DNA of 35,430 nucleotides from Paludibacteraceae bacterium (GCA_017553575.1 JAFZKQ010000101.1:1-35430), one strand, 5' to 3'. Positions 1 through 7,230 are shown, numbered from the stretch's first letter. The notes: a model not told the origin generated them from the letters alone. A program made the numbers and translations.

Positions 1-482
1 CTATAAGACTCGGATAATTTCTACTATTGTAGATAGAAACCTTCTTCTTTGTTGATTTTGAAGTCTATAGGACTCGTATAATTTCTACTATTGTAGATCA
101 TTTGAAAGTTTGTTCCTTTTTTTCAAGTCTATAGGACTCGAATAATTTCTACTATTGTAGATTAGGCGGCAAATCGAGAGACGTTGGGTCTATAGGACTC
201 GTATAATTTCTACTATTGTAGATATACACGTCATGATGTTCACTTGCCTGAGTCTATAGGACTCGTATAATTTCTACTATTGTAGATTGACGGAAGCCAT
301 TGTTTTTGCGAAACGTAGTCTATAGGACTCGTATAATTTCTACTATTGTAGATAGCGTGCCGCAGTTCGGGTTTCAATCGCGTCTATAGGACTCGTATAA
401 TTTCTACTATTGTAGATATTGCACGTTTCTTGGTTACGTTCACGGTGTCTATAGGACTCGGATAATTTCTACTATTGTAGAT
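1..482 (+). CRISPR. CRISPR array, type V-A (Cas12a-type repeat), leader-distal end
   Basis: Eight 36-base repeats are seen at 1-34 (its first two bases lie outside the window), 63-98, 127-162, 188-223, 252-287, 318-353, 382-417 and 447-482. They are separated by seven unique spacers of 28, 28, 25, 28, 30, 28 and 29 bases. Each repeat ends in AATTTCTACTATTGTAGAT, whose TCTAC/GTAGA hairpin is the 5' handle of Cas12a (Cpf1) crRNAs. Because that handle precedes its spacer, transcription runs left to right, so the leader lies to the left, outside the window; the cas genes are probably there too, since none is present here. Repeat variants: the first copy has AAGACTCGG where the consensus has AGGACTCGT, the third has CTCGA, and the last has CTCGG. 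The last copy is at the trailer end, where degeneration is expected. I could not assign any spacer to a target. Confidence 0.97.
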
Positions 483-661
483 ATGTCGTCACCATACCCA
501 CTATTCTTAGATCTATTTCCTGTTCGTCAGGCCAGGTGTTTGCATCCGGCTTCCTTCAGATTCCACCTTGCGATGGACACCCTTACCCTTGGCTGTACAC
601 TTCCCGCTATCTGGCGTGCTGCGGACTTTCACCGTTTAGAGAATGTTCGTGCTGGGCGACC
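483..661 (-). mobile_element. Truncated group II intron, 5' part of domain I only
   Basis: Read on the minus strand, the sequence from about 661 downwards matches, from memory, the 5' region of bacterial group II introns. The recognised blocks are GGTGAAAGTCCGC (near 630), GGGTGTCCATCGCAAGGTGG (near 580) directly followed by AATCTGAAGGAAGCCGGATG (near 560), and CCTGACGAACAGGAA (near 525). No reverse transcriptase, domain V or domain VI is present, so it is a dead fragment. The 5' end lies at about 660-661. The sequence runs without a recognisable break into the last CRISPR repeat at 482, so the exact end of intron homology is uncertain (between about 483 and 520). No protein is expected from the open frame seen here on the plus strand. 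Confidence 0.72.
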
Positions 662-664
662 CCC

Positions 665-692
665 AAAAAGTTGGCATAATTTTTTTGCCACC
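665..692 (-). terminator. Terminator-like hairpin just upstream of the intron 5' end
   Basis: On the minus strand TGGCA (690-686) pairs with TGCCA (76-72 of the 600s, i.e. 676-672) around an A-rich loop, and is followed by ACTTTTT (to 665). The intron 5' end begins directly after this T-run. The stem is only five clean base pairs, so this is a moderate call. No gene that it would terminate is recognisable upstream. The rest of 693-902 shows no gene or RNA I can support. Confidence 0.4.
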
Positions 693-902
693 TCGGTTCC
701 CAATGTCAACATATACACATCCAACATACTGAAAGAATGAATGTTAGGTAAATATTCAGTTATAAAATATTATTTGACAACTGCCCCTGATGGAAAAAAA
801 TCACAACGTGGCTTTTTAGTCATTGGGAATAATACCATTTATCATTACCTTGCCCTCTACTATTACCTTACACACCAACCACTGCATCAAAGTTTCCCCA
901 AC

Positions 903-929
903 AAAAAAAGAGAGCCATCTCTGACTCTC
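903..929 (-). terminator. Terminator of the tRNA-Tyr/tRNA-Gly operon
   Basis: On the minus strand GAGAGTC (929-923) pairs with GGCTCTC (916-910) through seven pairs including one G-U, with a six-base loop, and is followed by seven T (909-903). It lies five bases beyond the encoded CCA of tRNA-Gly, which fits a factor-independent terminator for the two-tRNA transcript. Confidence 0.85.
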
Positions 930-933
930 CTCT

Positions 934-1009
934 TGGAGCGGAAGACGGGGCTCAAACCCGCGACCCTCAGCTTGGAAGGCTAATGCTCTATCAACTGAGC
1001 TACTTCCGC
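934..1009 (-). tRNA. tRNA-Gly (anticodon TCC)
   Basis: The minus strand folds as a complete cloverleaf: acceptor GCGGAAG/CTTCCGC, D arm GCTC/GAGC, anticodon loop CTTCCAA with anticodon TCC reading GGA, T arm GCGGG/CCCGT, discriminator T and an encoded CCA (936-934). It lies 18 bases downstream of tRNA-Tyr and shares its promoter and terminator. Confidence 0.97.
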
Positions 1010-1027
1010 AATTCTCGACTTTCGTCG

Positions 1028-1110
1028 TGGGCGAAGATGGATTCGAACCACCGAAGGCATAAGCCAGCAGATTTACAGTCTGCCCCATTTGGCCACTCTG
1101 GTATTCGCCC
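1028..1110 (-). tRNA. tRNA-Tyr (anticodon GTA)
   Basis: The minus strand gives an 83-base class II tRNA: acceptor GGGCGAA/TTCGCCC, anticodon loop CTGTAAA with GTA, the long variable arm expected of bacterial tRNA-Tyr, and T arm GGTGG/CCATC. The discriminator is A; the next bases are CGA, so CCA is not encoded here, unlike in the neighbouring tRNA-Gly. It is the first gene of the two-tRNA operon. Confidence 0.97.
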
Positions 1111-1136
1111 GTCCGCATTATCTCTCAAATGCGGTG

Positions 1137-1167
1137 CAAAGGTATATGTTTATTTTATAAATTCAAA
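1137..1167 (-). promoter_or_regulatory. Bacteroidales-type promoter of the tRNA operon
   Basis: On the minus strand a -33 element TTTG (1167-1164) is followed by 19 bases and then a -7 element TACCTTTG (1144-1137), an exact match to the Bacteroidales TTTG-N19-TAnnTTTG pattern. Transcription would start near 1130, about 20 bases before mature tRNA-Tyr. The -33 box lies inside the last codons of ribH. Confidence 0.8.
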
Positions 1168-1643
1168 GAGAAATCGACCATTTTTATCGCCGTCACCGCA
1201 CATTCTGTGCCTTTGTTGCCATGGATACCCCCTGCCCGATCCAACGCTTGCTGCATATCGTCCGTCGTCAACAAGCCGAAGATGACGGGAACATCCGTGC
1301 TTTGCTCCGCATTCAGCTTTGCCAACCCGTAGGTCGTGCCTTGGCATACATAGTCGAAATGTGGTGTTCCGCCACGGACAACACAGCCTAAGGCAATCAC
1401 CGCATCCACGTCAACTTCTTCGCACAGCATCTTTGAAGCATAGACCAACTCAAAGCTGCCAGGCACGTGATAGACATGTATATTCGACTCTTCCGCTCCA
1501 TGCTTCACCAACGTATCATACGCCCCTTGCAACAAAGCATGCGTAACTTCCGAATTCCAATCCGACACGACGATTCCAAACTTCATGTCGCTGGCGTCAG
1601 GGACTTGGTTAGGATCATAATTAGACAAATTTACTGTAGCCAT
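1155..1643 (-). CDS. ribH: 6,7-dimethyl-8-ribityllumazine synthase
   Basis: A 162-residue cytoplasmic enzyme condensing 5-amino-6-ribitylaminouracil with 3,4-dihydroxy-2-butanone 4-phosphate to 6,7-dimethyl-8-ribityllumazine, the penultimate step of riboflavin synthesis. Visible family features are the substrate-stacking Trp29, the PGSFE segment at 61-65, the [15 protein letters not shown] block with the catalytic His95, and the C-terminal GNKGTECA segment. Full length for the family. It follows the TPR gene, as I recall is common in Bacteroidales; a terminator-like hairpin lies in the 76-base gap between them. The 3' end overlaps the tRNA promoter. No FMN riboswitch is recognisable upstream. 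Confidence 0.97.
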   Translation of the reverse strand: MATVNLSNYDPNQVPDASDMKFGIVVSDWNSEVTHALLQGAYDTLVKHGAEESNIHVYHVPGSFELVYASKMLCEEVDVDAVIALGCVVRGGTPHFDYVCQGTTYGLAKLNAEQSTDVPVIFGLLTTDDMQQALDRAGGIHGNKGTECAVTAIKMVDFSLNL

Positions 1644-1669
1644 ATTTATTCTTCTTTCATTGTTTTAGA

Positions 1670-1699
1670 AACAAAGAGAGCCGCCTCTCAGCAGCTCTC
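1670..1699 (-). terminator. Terminator or attenuator hairpin between the TPR gene and ribH
   Basis: On the minus strand GAGAGCTGC (1699-1691) pairs with GCGGCTCTC (1684-1676) through nine pairs with one U-G, with a six-base loop, followed by TTTGTTTC. It sits within the 76-base gap between two genes usually thought to be co-transcribed, so it may only partly stop transcription. Confidence 0.65.
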
Positions 1700-1719
1700 C
1701 CCTATATTGTTTTCGACTC

Positions 1720-2424
1720 TTATTTTGAAGCCTTTGCCAATTCGATGAACTTATCTGCATCCATAGTAACAGATGAGTTTGGATACTTTTTCTTCAACTC
1801 CTCAAAAGCCTTCAATGCCTCAGAAGTTTTGCCAGCCTTCAAACAAGTCTCGCCCATTCTGTGCAAATATACTGGAGTGACAAATTCATTGTCTGCCGAA
1901 GCTGCCTTCTTATAGAAGTCGATAGCCTTATTGATATCTTTCAACTCCAAGTAGCAATCACCGATCGCACCCTTGATGGTAGGAGTCAACATCTTATCAT
2001 TGTTGTCAAAACCCTTCAAATATTGGATGGCCTTCTCGTACTCACCCATTCCTTTGTAGCAGAGTCCTGCATAAGCCTTTGCCACCTCACCTGCGTCCGT
2101 AGAACCATATTCTTCGATGATTTCAAGGAATCCCGTCACGTTCTCATCACCATTCAACGCCAAGTTGAACGAATCACGGGCAAACAGATTCTCTGCCTTA
2201 TACAAACTTCTTGCAGCTTCCTGCTCTTTTGGAGCGAGTATGAAAGATCTATACAAGAAAATTGCCAATACGACGGCTACTACTGCTACGATCCCGATGG
2301 CCAACGGCTTAATGTTCTTCTCGACAAACTCGGCCGAACGGTTCAACTCATTCTCCACATTATCCAACCCTTCCAATGGGTTCGTTGTTGCTTGCTCCTC
2401 TTGAGGATTCTTTAGTTCTGACAT
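1720..2424 (-). CDS. Membrane-anchored tetratricopeptide-repeat protein
   Basis: A 234-residue protein. Residues 1-40 are charged and cytoplasmic, about 41-58 form one hydrophobic membrane segment, and the rest is helical with TPR-like repeats, clearest at about 108-230 (for example the AGLCYKGMGEYEKAIQYL and GDCYLELKDINKAIDFYKKA helices). This layout resembles YfgM-type inner-membrane TPR proteins, with the TPR part outside the cytoplasm; a specific function cannot be read from the sequence. The start at 2424 is preceded by a good promoter (2463-2494) with a leader of about 30 bases. It leads the transcript containing ribH. Confidence 0.9.
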   Translation of the reverse strand: MSELKNPQEEQATTNPLEGLDNVENELNRSAEFVEKNIKPLAIGIVAVVAVVLAIFLYRSFILAPKEQEAARSLYKAENLFARDSFNLALNGDENVTGFLEIIEEYGSTDAGEVAKAYAGLCYKGMGEYEKAIQYLKGFDNNDKMLTPTIKGAIGDCYLELKDINKAIDFYKKAASADNEFVTPVYLHRMGETCLKAGKTSEALKAFEELKKKYPNSSVTMDADKFIELAKASK

Positions 2425-2462
2425 ATTTCTTTTCTTTATGAATTTTCAGTTTTTTCAACGCA

Positions 2463-2494
2463 CAAAATTAATTCATTAAAACGTATATATGAAA
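2463..2494 (-). promoter_or_regulatory. Promoter of the TPR gene-ribH transcript
   Basis: On the minus strand a TTTC (2494-2491, -33-like) is followed by TAATTTTG (2470-2463), a full match to the -7 element TAnnTTTG at nearly ideal spacing. The predicted start near 2456 leaves about 31 bases of leader. Confidence 0.55.
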
Positions 2495-2554
2495 TTTTTA
2501 ATGACGTTTTTTTGAGAAAAGAGAGGGCTCTTGACCTAAAAAATAGGGGAAAAA

Positions 2555-2589
2555 CGAAAAAAGGCACGCCTGATAAAAGACATGCCTTT
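2555..2589 (-). terminator. Terminator downstream of aqpZ
   Basis: On the minus strand AAAGGCATG (2589-2581) pairs with CGTGCCTTT (2567-2559), with a T-G wobble at one position, and is followed by TTTCG. It lies 46 bases past the aqpZ stop and separates aqpZ from the TPR-ribH unit. Confidence 0.85.
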
Positions 2590-2634
2590 CTATAATCATT
2601 GAAAATTGGGGCAACCCCCAATCGAGTTTTCCTA

Positions 2635-3318
2635 TTAATTTTCCTTGCAATCACCGGAAATGAACTTCCATACGAAAGCAGACAAAGCTGCACCCGCGAA
2701 AGGAGCAACGATGAAAATCCAAAGTTGAGCAAGGGCATTACCACCAGCCAAAACAGCTGGTCCAATAGAACGGGCTGGATTTACGGATGTTCCCGTGAAA
2801 TAGATACAAGCCAAGTGAACCAAGACCAAAGACAAACCGATTGCCAAACCTGCAAAGTTGCCTGCGCCCTTCTTGCTGTCCGTAGTACCCAAAACGACCA
2901 AGACAAAAACGAACGTGAAGATCACCTCCGCCAAGACGGCCTGGCCTAATCCAACATTATTCGCCGTCTGAATGGCATTCGCGCCCAAGCCTGATTCACT
3001 GCCGACCAAGGCGGCAAGGATTCCCGCACCCAAGAAGGCGCCTATTACTTGAAATAAGATATACATCGCACAATCCTTCGCCGTCAGCCTCTTCGTCAAG
3101 AAGCAAGCCAAGGAGATGGCTGGGTTGATGTGGCAACCCGAGATACCACCAATCGTATAGGCCATAGCCACTACCGCCAGACCAAACGCCAACGCGGTTC
3201 CTACCACCGACGCTGTATTAGCCCCTACTGTTGAATCGCAACCTAAGGCAACGGCTGTGCCGCAACCCATGAGTACAAGCACCATCGTGCCGACCAATTC
3301 CGCAAAATACTTTTTCAT
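2635..3318 (-). CDS. aqpZ: Aquaporin Z-type water channel
   Basis: A 227-residue inner-membrane MIP-family channel. Both pore half-helix motifs are present, HINPAIS (NPA at 65-67) and SVNPARS (NPA at 180-182). The selectivity-filter residues Phe45, His168 and Arg183 match the narrow, water-selective AqpZ type rather than the wider glycerol facilitators. Six hydrophobic segments span the protein and the length is typical. It has its own terminator (2555-2589). The 74-base gap upstream contains no clear full promoter, so read-through from the acpH-like gene is possible. Confidence 0.96.
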   Translation of the reverse strand: MKKYFAELVGTMVLVLMGCGTAVALGCDSTVGANTASVVGTALAFGLAVVAMAYTIGGISGCHINPAISLACFLTKRLTAKDCAMYILFQVIGAFLGAGILAALVGSESGLGANAIQTANNVGLGQAVLAEVIFTFVFVLVVLGTTDSKKGAGNFAGLAIGLSLVLVHLACIYFTGTSVNPARSIGPAVLAGGNALAQLWIFIVAPFAGAALSAFVWKFISGDCKEN

Positions 3319-3392
3319 AACCTTATAAATTAAATTAAAATAATAAGTCTTTCAGCATTAACTAAATATCATTGAACCATAAATTTACCAAA

Positions 3393-3998
3393 CTACAGGT
3401 CTTTGGACGACTCCTGGTAGGAAGCCTTAAAACGCTCCACCTCCGCGATCATCTCCCCGAAAAAGGCACGGAACTCGCTTTTGAACTCATCATAATGCAA
3501 CGAGAGGATCTTCTCCAACTCCTCCGAATGGTCGGGCAAAGAGGTGCTCCGCGACATGACCTTCAAGGAATCCATCAAACCCGAAATCTTCGCATACTCC
3601 GTAAGCCGCCTGTTCAGAACGACGTTCGGAAGGAAAGAACGGACAGCAACAGGCAGGGAGAACCACCGCGAAAGCAACACAGCATAACAGTAGATGCTAT
3701 ATTTCCAAAGCGGTTCGTCTGAATAGTGATTCCAATTCTGCGCCAAGAGATGGTCATAAACCATATCGTTCACAACCCCCGAATAGTGGTGATAAACTGG
3801 ATAGAAACGTGCACGGCTCTTTGCCGCTATCGGATGGGTATCGATAAACTGGTCGATCACCCGATGCAAGCGAATGCCATAAAGCACCTCCCCAGAATAT
3901 TGCTCTATTTGGCGCCCCTTAATCACATCAGCAATAAAATTGCCGACCATCACATCCTTCGACTTTCCTGACAAATATAGATGAGCCAAATAATTCAT
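3393..3998 (-). CDS. ACP phosphodiesterase-like protein (AcpH/DUF479 family)
   Basis: A 201-residue protein starting MNYLAHLYLS. The family blocks are visible: the N-terminal LAHLYLS, GNFIADVIKG (about 21-30) and the HRVIDQFIDTHP metal-ligand block (about 44-56). In enterobacteria AcpH removes 4'-phosphopantetheine from acyl carrier protein using Mn; the Bacteroidales members are annotated by similarity, so the exact reaction is inferred. An open frame extends 48 codons further upstream, but family alignment favours the start at 3998. Its ATG overlaps the TGA of the preceding gene in the arrangement ATGA, indicating translational coupling. Confidence 0.88.
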   Translation of the reverse strand: MNYLAHLYLSGKSKDVMVGNFIADVIKGRQIEQYSGEVLYGIRLHRVIDQFIDTHPIAAKSRARFYPVYHHYSGVVNDMVYDHLLAQNWNHYSDEPLWKYSIYCYAVLLSRWFSLPVAVRSFLPNVVLNRRLTEYAKISGLMDSLKVMSRSTSLPDHSEELEKILSLHYDEFKSEFRAFFGEMIAEVERFKASYQESSKDL

Positions 3999-4849
3999 CG
4001 TTTCTTCTTTTTCTTCAACGTCTTCACCCACACATTGACAGAGTCGAGCAAGATAGGTGACTCCTTCCGCACCGCCCATGCCTGCAATTGGGAGAAACTG
4101 ATATTTAAGGAGATGTCCAAATTCCGATGATTTTTTGCGCAACGGGAAGCTGTTTCATAATCGCAAACAACATAATCGACCTCTCCATTCGCAACTAGGA
4201 CAGCCAACTGCTCCTCATTATAATCCGGAATTTTCCAAACAATAAATTCGTCGGCCGCAATCTCCTGAGCCAAATTCACGAGCCGTTGCATACATGGCGA
4301 GTTCTCCGTGACACATATCACTTTGCCCGGCAACTCAAGCAACGAGGAGACATAGACCGGAGTCGTATCGCCCTTGACGCGTCGCACGAACTTTCCCTCA
4401 TCGGAAAGGTAGGAACCGAGCGTCGTGTCACCCTTGACACGTTGCACCAACACCAATCGATCCGTAGAGAAAGGCTCCGTGAGCGAAACCTGTTCACGCA
4501 TCTCCGTCGTGACAGGCAGAAGGCGTGCCACCAAATCGTATTGACCGTTCTGCAAGCCCTCTATACTCTTCTGCAAATCATTCTCCAAGCGAATCTCCAC
4601 AGGAATATTCAAACGTTCCGAAAGAGCCTGCACCAAGCGGTACTGCTCCCCCACGATGGAATCCCCCACCCTCATATAACTCGCCGGCGTGTACTCCATC
4701 ACGACCACCAAGTTGCGCTTCCCGTAGATATCCGGATAGTCGCACAAGGGCTCCGTCTTCTTCTGGTTGGAACAGACAGCACATATAGCCATCAAGACCA
4801 GCAGAAGAGCCGAAAGGGGTAATATTTGTCTATTCCTTATTTTACGCAT
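3995..4849 (-). CDS. Periplasmic family-3 solute-binding-like protein
   Basis: A 284-residue exported protein related to bacterial extracellular solute-binding family 3 (also the N-terminal half of MltF). Residues 1-25 form a signal segment. No canonical lipobox is visible, although two Cys (23 and 26) lie at its end. The fold is signalled by LVVVMEYTPASYM (47-59), EIRLENDLQKSIEGLQNGQYDLVARLLPV (85-113) and a late VDYVVCDYETA. The ligand is unknown; no transporter subunits adjoin it. An RVKGDTT segment occurs twice (137-143 and 157-163) owing to an internal duplication. The tail is highly basic (TLKKKKKR). It lies eight bases after the porin and overlaps the acpH-like gene by four. Confidence 0.85.
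   Translation of the reverse strand: MRKIRNRQILPLSALLLVLMAICAVCSNQKKTEPLCDYPDIYGKRNLVVVMEYTPASYMRVGDSIVGEQYRLVQALSERLNIPVEIRLENDLQKSIEGLQNGQYDLVARLLPVTTEMREQVSLTEPFSTDRLVLVQRVKGDTTLGSYLSDEGKFVRRVKGDTTPVYVSSLLELPGKVICVTENSPCMQRLVNLAQEIAADEFIVWKIPDYNEEQLAVLVANGEVDYVVCDYETASRCAKNHRNLDISLNISFSQLQAWAVRKESPILLDSVNVWVKTLKKKKKR
4365..4447 (-). repeat. 60-base-spaced duplication inside the solute-binding protein gene
   Basis: Two 23-base segments, 4365-4387 and 4425-4447, match at 19 positions with exactly 60 bases between their starts, and both encode RVKGDTT in the same frame. Unlike a chance repeat, all four differences keep the protein unchanged across the motif. Confidence 0.8.
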
Positions 4850-4857
4850 AGGCTACA

Positions 4858-6879
4858 TCAAAAACTCAAATTAGCAGAAACACCCAACTTGAGGAACGAT
4901 GGATTCAGGGCATAACCCGGCATCGACACATAGTGGTGGTTCGACCAATCAAGATTCAAGTGGTTATATTGGATAAAGAAGCGCGCGCGTTTCAAGTGGC
5001 AGTTCAAGAAGACATCCATATAAGGATAGTCTCCGTAACGTTGGGACCTCTGGTTGTAGAACTGTCCCGTAGCCGGCATGTACGCAGGCGCATAGTATTT
5101 CGTATTGTAACGCATATCCACACCCAACTGGAACGTCAAGACACCGAACATCTTGTCATATTGGAAATAGAATTTCGAATAGGAAGAGAGTTCGGGAAGT
5201 GGGATAATCTTCTCATCACTACATTTTTGGTAAGTCAACTCGTTGTCCAAATGGAAATACCAAAGACGGAACTTCTCGTCGATCGACAAATTCAAAATTT
5301 CAATATTTTCATCCCATTGGGCAGGCTCTGCATTCTCCGCGAAGTAGATGTAATTGTCCACATTGGAGAGTCCGACCTTGAATCCAAGTCCCAATCCTTC
5401 ATAAAAACAGAAGCTAGGGAAGGTCAACTTACCGACCAAATTACGTCTTTGGGTATGCTCGAAGTCACGATCCCAAACCATACGATTGGAGAAATAGTGC
5501 TCCTCCAGATAATCAGGAGCGGCACTCTCCACCCAAGCCTCGGCACCCAACGAAACGTCTTGCTTGCCCAACTTGAAATCACTATTCAGACGAGCGCCCA
5601 AATCGTACGACTTCTGCGACTTCTTCTCATCATACAAGAAATACTCACCAAAAATATCATAGGTGAAGGACTTGCCCAAATGCTTCGACAAGCGCGCTCC
5701 TATACCATATTTGTATCGGTTCAAGTCCTCATAGCCCAATTCACACATGCGAGACAAAGAATCAGGCACAGCATACGAATCCTCCGAATATGGAGAGGAA
5801 TAATGCTTCACGTCTGCCGTGAAATAAGCGGAGAGACCGAAACGCAACAAGGAGTTGAACTCTTCGTTCAAGGCAATTCCGACCGTATGCTTCATCTGCC
5901 AGAAACGGGTTGAATCCTCCGTCTTAATGGCATTGACCACCTTGGCATTATCAAAGCCTTTATAGATAAAGAAGGAATCGCACTTAAAGGCCTCACGCTC
6001 ATAATATTTCTTATAGTCCACCTCACTTCTGAACGAATAGAAGAAAGAGGTCACAGGCACGAACTCTTTCGCCACGGAATCCTCCGTCACCTGCACGTTT
6101 CGCTCTATTCCGATGTGGTATTTATAGTTGAGGGCACTGCTCCAACTGAAGACCTTGCTCCAAGCGTTCTCCTCGAAATAGACAGGCAAGTTCTGCGGTT
6201 CCAAATCGCCCATCGAGTGAGGGTTTGTCACGACCCGCTCATCCCGCAAGCCACCGCTTTCGTAGTTTTCGAAGCTATTGAAGGAGATCGACGCCATCAA
6301 CTCGTTGTGCTTGCCCATATAACTGCCGAAGAAACCCGAGTTGTAGTTACGCACAGACTGGGAAGGATAGGATCCATAAGTGCTCACCCAATCCCCATAC
6401 ATACCAAAATTCAGTTTCGGATTCACATTGACGGTAAAGACACCGTTCAACCTGCGCTCATCACGATTGCTGAGTCCACCGGAATAATAGTTCAAGTAAG
6501 TATAAGGGACTTTCGTATTAAAGAAAACCATATCCTCGGGGGCGAAATAGTACAACTCATACGGGCGGAAGAAAAGGAAATCCGAGCGTTTCTTCCTATC
6601 CAAGAAAATCATCGATTGGGAAGGAGCGCCCATAGACCCCAACGATTGCATAGCGATAGTACGCTTCAATGCAGGATCCGTAATGATAAAATTGTCTATC
6701 AACGTATCCAATGGAACCCGTTCCACCGAACCCGTCACATCAGAGATAGACCATGTCTCTATACGCCTATCCGTCAAAGGTTTCTTATTTTTGGAACCCT
6801 GACTTTCCGATTGCCCTTCCTGAGCAAAAGCAGTCCAGGGAAGGAGCAAAACCATTAGTATAATATATGCCTTTTTCAT
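4858..6879 (-). CDS. Outer-membrane putative porin (Porin_10 family)
   Basis: A 673-residue outer-membrane beta-barrel protein of the Bacteroidota Porin_10 type. A signal peptide is at about 1-20 (MKKAYIILMVLLLPWTAFAQ). A short linker and the segments LDTLIDNFIITDPALKRT and MIFLDRKKRSDFLFFRPYELY follow. The remainder is rich in alternating aromatic strands and ends in ANLSF, with the C-terminal Phe expected of Bam substrates. Its cargo is unknown. I chose the ATG at 6879; a TTG nine bases upstream is also open but would put residues before the signal peptide. It heads a three-gene unit with the solute-binding protein and the acpH-like gene. A TATCTTTG box (6893-6886) lies only seven bases before the ATG, without a -33 partner. 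Confidence 0.92.
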   Translation of the reverse strand: MKKAYIILMVLLLPWTAFAQEGQSESQGSKNKKPLTDRRIETWSISDVTGSVERVPLDTLIDNFIITDPALKRTIAMQSLGSMGAPSQSMIFLDRKKRSDFLFFRPYELYYFAPEDMVFFNTKVPYTYLNYYSGGLSNRDERRLNGVFTVNVNPKLNFGMYGDWVSTYGSYPSQSVRNYNSGFFGSYMGKHNELMASISFNSFENYESGGLRDERVVTNPHSMGDLEPQNLPVYFEENAWSKVFSWSSALNYKYHIGIERNVQVTEDSVAKEFVPVTSFFYSFRSEVDYKKYYEREAFKCDSFFIYKGFDNAKVVNAIKTEDSTRFWQMKHTVGIALNEEFNSLLRFGLSAYFTADVKHYSSPYSEDSYAVPDSLSRMCELGYEDLNRYKYGIGARLSKHLGKSFTYDIFGEYFLYDEKKSQKSYDLGARLNSDFKLGKQDVSLGAEAWVESAAPDYLEEHYFSNRMVWDRDFEHTQRRNLVGKLTFPSFCFYEGLGLGFKVGLSNVDNYIYFAENAEPAQWDENIEILNLSIDEKFRLWYFHLDNELTYQKCSDEKIIPLPELSSYSKFYFQYDKMFGVLTFQLGVDMRYNTKYYAPAYMPATGQFYNQRSQRYGDYPYMDVFLNCHLKRARFFIQYNHLNLDWSNHHYVSMPGYALNPSFLKLGVSANLSF

Positions 6880-7230
6880 TTCGTACAAAGATATAAAAAG
6901 ATATAGAGGCGCGTTCTAAAAAATCAGCGATTTTATAAAAAAAACAAATATGGGTTTGAAAAATGTTTTCGATGGAGAGCCTCATCCGAAGAGGGAAAGG
7001 TCAGAACGTCCATTTTTCCCCAAGATGGCAAAAAGTTTAAAGTTTTAGCTATCAACAATATGCAAAATAATCAAAAAGACATATATCAAAAATCAGAAAA
7101 ATTATAACATTTTTTTCTTTCTAATGGATTCTATTTAATTATATAGCGCTATATTTGTATAGTTTATTGGGTAAAATTAACTAAACGCCCTTATATGAAA
7201 TTATTTAGATGATAAATTTAATGTAGACGG
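6880..7230. other. Divergent intergenic region between porin and GLUG gene
   Basis: A 351-base AT-rich region with no gene I can support. It separates the minus-strand porin from the plus-strand GLUG gene and should hold both promoters. A TAnnTTTG match and an overlapping palindrome lie near the GLUG side and are listed separately. Confidence 0.6.
7141..7157 (+). promoter_or_regulatory. -7 promoter element with overlapping 14-base palindrome
   Basis: TATATTTG (7150-7157) matches the Bacteroidales -7 consensus TAnnTTTG and would start the GLUG mRNA near 7164. The perfect palindrome ATATAGCGCTATAT (7141-7154) overlaps it by five bases, a place where a bound repressor would block RNA polymerase. 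No TTTG lies at the -33 position, so an activator may be needed. Confidence 0.45.

Noticed and set aside
671-690. A TTGGCA...TTGC pattern resembling a sigma-54 promoter on the plus strand
   Set aside because: The GG and GC elements are 12 bases apart instead of 10, and the same bases are better explained as the terminator-like hairpin before the intron.
483-740. Open frame of 85 codons starting at the end of the CRISPR array
   Set aside because: It runs antisense through the group II intron structural sequence and has no protein-like features.
741-983. Open frame of 80 codons before the tRNA genes
   Set aside because: It continues into the antisense of tRNA-Gly and its terminator; no homology recognised.
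3361-3392. Possible aqpZ promoter with TTTG at 3392-3389
   Set aside because: The -33 box is good but the matching position reads ATATTTAG or TATTTAGT, which does not satisfy TAnnTTTG.
6886-6893. TATCTTTG as the porin promoter -7 box
   Set aside because: It would start transcription at the ATG, giving a leaderless mRNA, and has no -33 partner; noted in the porin entry only.
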